Origin: Brachionus plicatilis
Taxonomy: Eukaryota > Rotifera > Eurotatoria > Ploima > Brachionidae
Assembly (NCBI GenBank): GCA_010279815.1
Contig: QEOQ01000508.1
Location: 2,917,295-2,981,294, forward strand
Direction of reading: 5' to 3'
Length of the DNA: 64,000 nucleotides
Positions 56,888 through 64,000 of this stretch are shown here, piece by piece. The translations under genes and the position numbers were made by a program. Under the pieces are notes generated by a model, which was given only the letters and a program-made list of their open reading frames with translations, searched no databases and was not told the origin of the DNA. Every line of letters starts with the position of its first letter. Position 1 is the first letter of the stretch.

Positions 56888-57086
56888 AAGATGGGCGGAG
56901 TAGGTAAAATTTGCGAAATAGATGAATCTATGTTTCCCAGAGTCAAACACTTGAAGGCTGATAAATTAATTTCAATTTTCTTTAATTTTTATAGTTTATG
57001 TTTAAAGGCAAAAATTTAATTAGGGAGGGCGTTTGAGTATTTTGGGTTGTTGAAAGGTAAATACCAGGTCAACTAGATCAGAGAAG
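56888..57086 (+). pseudogene. Merlin/IS1595 (ISXO2-like) transposase remnant
   Basis: The frame KMGGVGKICEIDESMFPRVKH matches the start of the ISXO2-like catalytic domain (IGGxGKxVEIDES, first Asp/Glu). After a gap of non-matching A/T sequence, GRAFEYFGLLKGKYQ resembles the following segment that normally reads GRxLxxxWVFGxxER. Stops interrupt the frame. Very short, so family level only. Confidence 0.55.
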
Positions 57087-57434
57087 ATGCTATTTTTAAA
57101 ACTCTTTCAAATTAAAAAACAATAAAAAAATTATTAACTTCAATTGTTAAATATTTTATCGGTATCGAGAATTAGGCATTCTATTAAGTTGTTATTCTAT
57201 TCAATTTGTTTACATCATCTAAAAGTTTTTCACCTAATTTGAAATTTGATCACCAAATTCGATTTTGGTTCACCTTTTCGTTAGCAAAAAAAATAGGTGA
57301 ACTTATTTAAGAATTCGCATAATATCTGAACTATGGTTCACTAGATCGAGTTTTTCAGCGATTGAATATTAATTTACATCTACATGAAATTTTTATCTTT
57401 TTTTTCTTTTTTTTGTCATAAATTTTATTTTTTT

Positions 57435-57480
57435 CTGAAGGAGCATTAGCTCGGGACAGATAAACAAATAAATAAATAAT
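57435..57480 (+). repeat. Retrotransposon 3' tail, plus orientation
   Basis: CTGAAGGAGCATTAGCTCGG then GACAGATAAACAAATAAATAA, a near-perfect reverse-oriented copy of the tail at 63486-63534. Confidence 0.75.
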
Positions 57481-57777
57481 TAAATTATTCAAAAGTTAAA
57501 AAGAGAATTTTCAATATTTTTTTCAAATTTCCAAATAAAAATTAATTTCATTCTATTTCATTTAAGAGTTTGAAACTCTTTAATTTAAATATTAAGTTAA
57601 AATTATTTTTTTATTTGAGACTGAAAAAAATTTTTGAAACATCGAACTTTTTCAATGTAATTTCAACATTGGATACATTTTGTAATTCAAACACAAAAAA
57701 TTAAACCATTTTTATTCTTATTTTATTTTGTCTTGATTTTTTATTATTTTTTTTTAATCTAGATTTTAATCTAAATA

Positions 57778-57823
57778 AGGAGATTTAGCTCGGCACAGAT
57801 AAAAAAAATAAACAAATAATAAG
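57778..57823 (+). repeat. Retrotransposon 3' tail, plus orientation, diverged
   Basis: AAGGAGATTTAGCTCGGCAC then AGATAAAAAAAATAAACAAAT; same family as the tail at 57435 but with several changes, including in the hairpin stem. Confidence 0.65.
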
Positions 57824-57841
57824 AGCTATTGACAATAGATG

Positions 57842-58683
57842 TAGTTACATTCTTTTTAAACTTTTTGTACTTTTTATTTTAAGTCAAAATTAGTTTCTAC
57901 CCATAAAGCACGTACTTTTTGTACTTTTTATTTTAAGTCAAGTTAGTTTCTACTTTTTAGAATTTATATTTAGCCTTGGTTTAGAATAGAAATCCTTTTT
58001 TAAATTTTAATTAAAAATTTTTATTAAGTTCTTTGCATAAAAAAGACGTAATTTTTATTCTATTGTATTTTTCCCTATATTCAAAAAACCCGAATTCCCT
58101 AAAGCTCCTTTTATTTTTATTTTGTTAAAACGAAAATAAATCTTTAATTAACCCTAATTTGAAAAAACTCTTGACGTCTTACGACGTCAATCGCTCAGTC
58201 AAAATATGGTAAATTAAAAGGTTATTTTCCTTTAACTAAGCAAAAGTTGAGAGAACGGTCAAAATATTTCATTTTATAATTTTTGAGCACAGAAGGACAT
58301 TCTTTTGGACTGGAAAAAATCAAGAAGGATAAAAAGTACGTCCTTTATAGAATAAAGCTAAAATAAATTTTTTAAAAAGTACAAAAAGAAAATTCTTTTT
58401 GACTAGAAAAAATCAAAAAGGATAAAAAGTACGTCCTTTCTAAACCAAGGCTTAAGATAAATTCTTTAAAGTACAGAAAGTACGTTCTTTATGGGTAGAA
58501 ACTAACATTGACTTAAAATAAAAAAGATCAAGGAGACTTTATAGTATTTTGGTTTTTTTGTCAAAAAGTACGTCCTTATGGGTAGAAACTTACATTGACT
58601 TAAAATAAAAAAGATCAAGGAGACTTTATAGTTTTTAAGTTTTTAAAGGATAAAAAGTTTTTTAAAGGATTTTTTTTTATTGT
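57842..58683. mobile_element. Foldback element with repeated inverted modules
   Basis: The left half has two tandem modules (ACTTTTTGTACTTTTTATTT, TAAGTCAA.. TTAGTTTCTACCCATAAAG). The right half has the same modules in reverse (GGGTAGAAACTAACATTGAC, TTAAAATAAAAAAGATCAAGG) at 58486-58540 and 58567-58632. A centre-proximal hairpin TTGACGTC-TTAC-GACGTCAA lies near 58172. Direct repeats CAATAGATG at 57833-57841 and 58684-58692 may be a 9-bp target duplication. No coding capacity. Confidence 0.68.
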
Positions 58684-58689
58684 CAATAG

Positions 58690-58862
58690 ATGAATAATAA
58701 ATACAGTATTCTTTCGTTCGATTATGCTGCACTACAAGCTAAGACATGCAAATTAAAACATCAAATTAAAAATATTTTAGCATGGGTGAGATGTAATTTG
58801 GTGCATGGTCCAAAAGCTGGTAGCCTAATTTACGGTGCAGCATTATTGAACGAGGAAATAAG
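58690..58862 (+). CDS. Unassigned coding-like exon next to the foldback element
   Basis: ATG at 58690 opens a frame (MNNKYSILSFDYAALQAKTC.. NILAWVRCNLVHGPKAGSLI) to a good donor AG|GTATAAA at 58863. Composition and residue content look protein-like, unlike the reading-through part beyond the donor, which is hydrophobic and A/T-driven. No acceptor with matching phase was found before the TRPA-like first exon, so it does not join that gene in any simple way. The ATG is part of the element's flanking direct repeat. I do not recognise the family; it may be a gene fragment or a decayed element exon. Confidence 0.3.
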
Positions 58863-59433
58863 GTATAAAACATTTATCACAAAAGTTTTTTCCTTAATTT
58901 TAATTTTTATTTATTTGATCACATATTGTGTGATTATCCATTTATTGATCAGTCTTGTTCACAAGACCAGCATTATTAAAATAATCACATTTTTTGCAAT
59001 CAAGTGATCACATATTGGACAAGACCTATAGCCGTTTTTCATCGAATAGAAGAAACCACAAATAGAAGAAACTTGCTATGATTTGAGTCAAAAATTTGCC
59101 TTTATTTGTGTTTTTTTTATAAAAAAAACATATCTCGATTAAAATAAAATTCATCAGTCAGTTGTCATGTAAAAACATGAATTTTCTTGTTTCAAATTGA
59201 TGAAAAAAATGGGTAAATTTCTTTTATTTGAGTAACTTTGGAGTGAAAATTTTTCGAATAAAAGAAACCATTTAATGACCAAAAAATCAATAGAGACAAT
59301 ATAAATAATAATTCTCTAAATGTTTTGAAAGTTGCCATAGTTTCTTTGATTACAAGTTATTAATAGATTTGATTTTTAGTTTAATTTTTAAAGAAAGTTT
59401 GAATCTAATTAAGTTTGAATTAATGCGAAAAAA

Positions 59434-61412
59434 ATGAGCCAAAGTGAGGAAAAAAAGAGAATTGTTCAAGAAAAAAAATTTCTAGATATCATAAGTTATA
59501 ACAAAAGTAAATAAAATAGATTACTTGAATTCTTTCGAGATACATATTAAAATTTTTTTCTAGTTCCAGCAAAAAAAGTAAACAATAGAAGTAATCTATT
59601 ATATATTTATTAAATTAAATATTAATAAAAATAAACATATTGAAAAATTAAGTAGCCCCATGTTCACCTTATTTCGTTGAAAATTTTAAATTTGAACAAA
59701 ATAATGAAAATGAAATTGAAAAAAAAGATCATTTATCTAAATACAAGCTAACAGAACTGCATTTGGCAGCTAAGAATGGAGATGTGAAAGAAATAGAAAA
59801 ATTAATCAAGAATGTATCATTAAAAGAGGCTAGGGACCATTATGGTAGAACAGCATTGTATATTGCTGCTGAATATGGACATATTGAGGCAGTTAAATTG
59901 CTACTTGAGAAAAAATGTGAAATAAACGTTGAGAATAGAGATGGACAGAAAGCGCTTTTCTGGATAATTGCTAGATGCAGAAAATTGGTAAGCAACAAAT
60001 GTAATTAATGGATCTTTTTTTAATTTTCATTCATTAGGCTCCAGAAATTTTGGACATGGAAGGAATATTCAGAGAATTGGATGAATATTTACAAATAGAT
60101 AAATATTATTTAAAATACATTGAGCTGCAGCCTTTACAAAGACAAAGTCCAGATGAAAAAACGACATTTCCAAAAGTTAAGTCAATTGTAAAAATTTATA
60201 TTATAATCAATAAAAATAAAAATTAATTAAATTAATAGCTAGAATATGTCGTTGAACAAAATGATTTAGAATTGATTTCTCATCCAGTCATTACCAATTT
60301 TATAGAATTCAAATGGAATGAAATAAAAGTTTGGTCTTTTGGCAAATTTATTATAGACTTAATATTTTGTGTCGTTTGGAATCTATGGGGAGTATTAAAA
60401 CGCTACGATTTAAGACATGAATACGATTTGTCCAACGAACTTGCTTTGCTTATTTTATTTGTAAGATTGAGCTTTAGATCATTAAATTTTTTTATCTATT
60501 AAAGTTTAGATAATTGGAATTCTAACACTAATAATTATGATGTTGATTGAAATCAAGGAATTTATCGACGACTTTAAATATAAAAAGGTAGAGTTTTAAC
60601 ATTTATTCGATAAAAAATTATAATATTTTTGCACTGCTTTTAAAAATCTTAAAAAAAATGTCAAATACTTTGTTTAAGATTATTTTATCAGGATTATTTT
60701 TTTAAAGATTAGAGTTGAATTCCTAAGAAAAATTATTTTTAGGGAAATTAAAAAAAAATCAATTGCTCAAACAAATAAATGTTGGTCTCATCATGGTCTC
60801 AATTCATTTAATGTTAAACAATTTAATTAAACCGTGCAATTAAATTTGCAGAAAACACTTTGAATTAAAGAGTTTGTCTAAAAATTTCACAAATTTTTCT
60901 CAGCCAGGAACATTTTAACACTAATCAAAAATTTTCAGAATTTGCTTCAAACTTTTAATTATCTGTATATTTATTAATTGTATAAAATTTTAATTTAATA
61001 TTTAGTTATTTTCTGCCTGTTTAAATTTAAGTCGATCAACAATGAACGAATTAATCACATTGAAAACGAATTAGGATTGCCCGAAAATGATAAATGGAAG
61101 AAGATTTCAGTATTTTTAGAAGAAGAAAAAAAAAAATTTCAAATGAAATTTCACTAGGTAGATTTTTTATTTCTTACATGAAAAATAATTGGTAATGTTA
61201 AAATAATTAACGGAAAAAAATCTAATAACCTTTTTTGTAGGAACATAATTGATTTAATAACAATTCTTTTGCTCTCTGCAGCCTTGGGAACTCATTTAGC
61301 TGACATAATAAATCATAGTGAAAAAATAGCCCGCGATCATATTCGAATTACATCGATTGCGATACTTTTTCTATCAATTCGGGTTTTTAAGAATGCAAGA
61401 GTTTTGTGGGAG
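59434..61412 (+). CDS. TRPA-like ankyrin TRP channel, N-terminal part (exons through S4; pore not present)
   Basis: TRPA-type channels are tetrameric sensory cation channels. Predicted exons are 59434-59506, 59653-59987, 60038-60175, 60239-60460, 60510-60587, 61032-about 61154 and 61241-61412. Exons 1-5 join in phase. Exon 2 has ankyrin repeats (TELHLAAKNGDVKEIEKLI, GRTALYIAAEYGHIEAVKLL). Exons 4-5 give the S1-S2 region (WSFGKFIIDLIFCVVWNL, ILTLIIMMLIEIKEFIDDF), exon 6 a linker (INNERINHIENELGLPEND) and exon 7 S3-S4 (IIDLITILLLSAALGTHLAD, AILFLSIRVFKNARVLWE). The exon 6 frame meets TAG at 61155-61157 directly before the only GT, and its phase does not fit exon 7 cleanly. The S5-pore-S6 exons are not found downstream, where a MULE and a retrotransposon lie. 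Only about two ankyrin repeats are present, against a dozen or more in TRPA1. Likely a truncated or dying copy; the rest may lie outside the window. Confidence 0.62.
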
Positions 61413-61924
61413 GTAATTTTAATTTTAAATTCTGTATTGAATATTTTTTAAAATAATTTTAAATTAAAAAATTTTTATTTCAAAAGTTAAAAAATCAAAA
61501 TTTTTATTTATCAATATCTAACTTAAATTGACATATATCATTTTTAAATCAATGATTTGGTGTTTGTGAAATTTCCCCACTATAAAAATAGGAAAATTTC
61601 CCATAAAAATTTTCCCCACTTTTTTTATTCACCACTGGGAAAATTCCCCACAGTGAAATTTCCCCTTTTATAATTTTATCCATAAAAAGGAGGAGTTATT
61701 AAATTAATAAAAAGAAATTAGAAAAAGAAACAAGCCAATTAAATTTTTTTAGTAATAAATTTTATTTTGAATTAATTTAAAAAAAAAATAATTTTAATTT
61801 TAATTAATTTTAGAAAAAGTAAAGTTATAATAATTAACGGTAATGTTATTAGATAAAAGTTATAAATTTAAATTTGACAAAAAAATAAAATAAAAGGAAA
61901 ACTTTTTAAACAAAAAAATATTTT
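61413..61924. other. Gene-free stretch after the TRPA-like exons
   Basis: A/T-rich. It contains the GTGAAATTTCCCC repeat patch at 61566-61675; the expected channel pore exons are not seen. Confidence 0.5.
61566..61675. repeat. GTGAAATTTCCCC / GGGAAAATT repeat patch
   Basis: GTGAAATTTCCCC occurs at 61566-61578 and 61653-61665. Between them are GGAAAATTTCCCATAAAAATT, TTCCCCACTTTTT and CACTGGGAAAATTCCCCACAG, the last of these self-complementary. The array looks like subterminal repeats of a MULE-type element and lies on the side where the neighbouring minus-strand MULE transposase ends. Confidence 0.5.
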
Positions 61925-63435
61925 TTATTTACCAATTAACAATACAACTTTCTGATCTTTTTTTTTATTAAATAATTCAAATGCATCAAAATCAGGTAAA
62001 GAACCATATTGAATAAAAAAATTAAACTTTATACGCATTGTCGATTGATCCAATTTATATTTAAACGGATCTTTTGAACAAGATAACATTTGTACATAAG
62101 CGATGCAAAATAATCCACAATCATTTGAGCCAATTTGAGGTTCCACATTGACTAAATTTACTGTCTCCGAATTTCTTTCCGGCATAATTAAACTTAATAT
62201 TTTACTATCGAAACTTAAAAAATCATTTCTAGTTTTTGCATCTTCTTTAATAATGCATTTTAGCATATCAGAGAATTTTGGATGGTATTTTGGTAAGAAT
62301 CTAGTCAATTTTGAATGAAAACCTTCTAGGTTGTTATTTGTGCGTTTTTGGGAGGTGTGATGATTCCAAATTTGTGGCGATATTGTTCCATTCAACCATT
62401 GTTTTTTGAAGTATTTAACAAAAGCAAAGAGTTTTTCATCTGTAAATGGAAATTCATCAAGAATGATGTCAAAAGCATTCTAATGTCATGAATCGTTTTA
62501 CCCAAAATTTAAATTTAGAATCTCCCAAATACAACGTTTTAAAGCCATTTAAATAAAGTCTTCTACGAATAGCTTGTGTAAAGTGAAACCAGCATCCCTT
62601 TAACTCAACATGAGGGAATACTGATATCATGCTTTTCATTAAAGCTAGTTCAAAATCAATTAAGACTTTTTTCAAATTTTTTGGAAAACACAAATTCCGT
62701 AGTTGCTCAAGAACGGTTATGTAAGTTTTTGTGTTTTTGTTCTCAAGAAATACATAAGCACAAGGATGAACTTGTGTTTTTATGACTGCATGAACAGTTA
62801 ATATTTGATAAAATTGTTTTGGTGCATTCTTTAAAGTACCATCTAAATGGAATTCTTCGCTTTTCTGTAATATTTCAGATCCAATATCTGAAAAAAAAAA
62901 GAGAATCCGATTACCGTTTTTATCATTGTTATCAAATCTTAAAAACATTTTTCTTATTAACTTCTATAAATTTAAGATCATCAGGTACTTCTAATTTTGA
63001 AGATTCATCTGGTTCACTCGGATAAATAGCTGATCTAATTTTAGAGCAGTTTGATTGCGCGAATTCTCCGCTCTGGAAGTACTCAGCTACTAATCCAGGA
63101 TCATGTTCTGATTGTAGCTTCATTAAAACTTCTCGATATCGCTGCGAAAATTTAAAATTAGCTTCAGTTTTAGCTTCATATTTTAAAATCTCATATTGTT
63201 TGAAGCAATCAACCATAACATCAGTAAATTTTTTACATTTGCTCTGGATATGCTGATTATCTTTGTTTGGATTTCTCTTTAAATTGTGTTCAGCGTCGAG
63301 TGTAACACTCGTCGACTTGCAGGTCTTGCATCTCCATCTAGATGTACCGTTTTTATTCACTGTGTGACAATTTAACTTATATTGTCTGAACAGTAAAAGT
63401 GTTTTTCCAGGGTCCAAGAATTCAATTTTTTCCAT
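61925..63435 (-). pseudogene. MULE-type transposase continuous with Ulp1-like protease C-terminal half, frame-shifted
   Basis: Transcript order: 63435-about 62945, then about 62948-62469, then about 62465-61925, in three frames joined by two single-base-type shifts in T/A runs. The N-terminus has a FLYWCH-like finger (RWRCKTCKS.. H..NKDNQHIQ). The MULE domain shows FHLDGTLKNAPKQFYQILTV (first Asp), KKVLIDFELALMKSM (second Asp), GCWFHFTQAIRRR (Cys-x-x-His) and RTNNNLEGFHSKLTRFLPKY (Glu). In the same frame as the last part follows VNVEPQIGSNDCGLFCIAY, the Gln..Asp-Cys-Gly catalytic-Cys region of C48 (Ulp1/SENP) proteases, up to SKDPFKYKLDQSTMRIKF. The His-containing N-terminal half of the protease is missing. 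MULE elements carrying separate Ulp1 genes are known; a direct carboxy-terminal fusion of half a protease is unusual. Not intact as it stands. Confidence 0.8.
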
Positions 63436-63485
63436 TTTAAGTTTAATAAGTATATTTCAACATTAAATTTCAAGACTTTTATATG

Positions 63486-63534
63486 TTATTTATTTATTTA
63501 TTTGTTTATCTGTACCGAGCTAATGCTCCTTCAG
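63486..63534 (-). repeat. Retrotransposon 3' tail, best copy
   Basis: On the minus strand this reads CTGAAGGAGCATTAGCTCGG, TACAGATAAACAAATAAATA and further AAATA units. GAGC-ATTA-GCTC can form a small stem-loop before the A-rich tandem tail. On its inner side lie poly-A/T and the 3'-UTR (63567-63660), then the ORF end at 63661. Confidence 0.8.
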
Positions 63535-63660
63535 ATTATTAAAAAAAAAAAAAAAAAAAAAAATAAAATTAAGTTAAATAAGGTAAAATAAAAAAAAAGG
63601 ATAAATAAGTCCCAAGAAAATTAAGAACGATATGTTTAAATAACTAGAGTTAAGACATGT

Positions 63661-64000
63661 TTAAATATTTGATAGTTCAGGAAAAAAAGAGGAAATTGCT
63701 AGGTAGCAATTACACAATGGAGTTGGATATTCGATATATCTTGATTCGAAACCTTCTCTATATTCTTCCACCAGTCTGACGACCAGTGGAACAGAATGAC
63801 TCAATCCTGCCCTGACATATCTCTTACTCAACTCAAAAAGTCGATTCGAAATTGTCAGTAGATTAAGTTTATTGAAGGCCTCTTGGTGTATAATATTGGA
63901 GGGGGTATCATATTTTAGCTTCAAAATAGATCGAACTGCTGAATTTTGAATAACTTGTATTTTTTTGATGTTAGTTTCTGAGAATGAATTTAAACAAGGA
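63661..64000 (-). CDS. Non-LTR retrotransposon ORF, C-terminal end (runs off the window)
   Basis: The minus-strand frame is open from the window edge to a stop at 63661-63663. It shows KKIQVIQNSAVRSILKLKYD then TPSNIIHQEAFNKLNLLTIS, NRLFELSKRYVRAGLSHSVP, the conserved tail that follows the reverse-transcriptase domain in Jockey/CR1/I-type elements (IQNxAxRxI ... L.I..R..L...Y...). The catalytic RT part would be to the right of 64000. No stops in 112 codons, so this copy could be young. The 3' UTR and tail follow in order on the left. Confidence 0.75.
   Translation of the reverse strand, partial: PCLNSFSETNIKKIQVIQNSAVRSILKLKYDTPSNIIHQEAFNKLNLLTISNRLFELSKRYVRAGLSHSVPLVVRLVEEYREGFESRYIEYPTPLCNCYLAISSFFPELSNI

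Larger units (their letters stand above)
54756..59433. other. Repeat-rich stretch between SLC35G1-like and TRPA-like genes
   Basis: It contains AT-rich flanks, an AAATAATAGTTTT repeat patch (55676-55832), a Merlin/IS1595-like transposase remnant (56888-57086), two retrotransposon tails (57435-57480, 57778-57823), a foldback element (57842-58683) and an unassigned coding-like exon (58690-58862). A 75-codon open frame at 56277-56504 could not be assigned. Confidence 0.5.

Noticed and set aside
1..64000. tRNA, rRNA or spliced-leader RNA genes
   Set aside because: No cloverleaf-compatible A/B-box pair, ribosomal core motif or Sm-site-bearing short RNA was found by eye on either strand; a dedicated covariance search would be decisive.

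Overview
The window is AT-rich animal nuclear DNA. The gene set is metazoan: RNA polymerase II largest subunit with a long heptad tail, RBBP6, WASHC5/strumpellin, NFU1, DPYD, SGF29, an SLC35G-type transporter, a SULT-type sulfotransferase and a TRPA-like channel. Most introns are very short (45-62 nt, GT..AG with poly-T/AAG or TAG acceptors), coding exons are far less AT-rich than the rest, and decayed DNA transposons are dense. A small-genome spiralian such as a monogonont rotifer is my best guess; the sequence alone does not settle it.

Layout, left to right. 1-2186: a broken psq-HTH gene and the RPB1 promoter. 2187-12167 (+): RPB1 in two exons split by one 4.5-kb intron full of repeats. 12168-18031: gene-free, with two inverted-repeat elements. 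18032-20756 (+): RBBP6, interrupted by a 263-N assembly gap. 23652-24902 (+): a membrane-anchored sulfotransferase. 27080-27241 (-): a 53-residue STMP1-like microprotein. 28934-33927 (-): WASHC5. 35373-36323 (-): NFU1. 40599-44336 (+): DPYD. 44578-46130: a decayed Tc1/mariner-like element. 47537-48823 (-): SGF29. 49946-51724: a MULE element with 8-bp target duplication and a deleted transposase. 53562-54755 (+): SLC35G1-like transporter. 56.9-58.7 kb: a Merlin/IS1595-like remnant, retrotransposon tails and a foldback element. 59434-61412 (+): front part of a TRPA-like channel. 61925-63435 (-): a MULE-type transposase continuous with a Ulp1-like segment, decayed. 63486-64000 (-): the 3' end of a non-LTR retrotransposon running off the window.

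The host genes are mostly single-copy housekeeping genes without operon logic: transcription (RPB1, SGF29/SAGA), RNA processing and ubiquitination (RBBP6), endosomal actin (WASHC5), mitochondrial Fe-S delivery (NFU1), pyrimidine breakdown (DPYD, itself a multi-Fe-S enzyme) and mitochondrial membrane microprotein biology (STMP1). The most distinctive material is the mobile DNA. Several elements can be delimited to the base by 8-9-bp target duplications, one is nested inside a retrotransposon tail, and several carry long or repetitive terminal inverted repeats. Exon junctions were worked out by hand from splice sites, reading phase and remembered family alignments; none was checked by search or transcript data.
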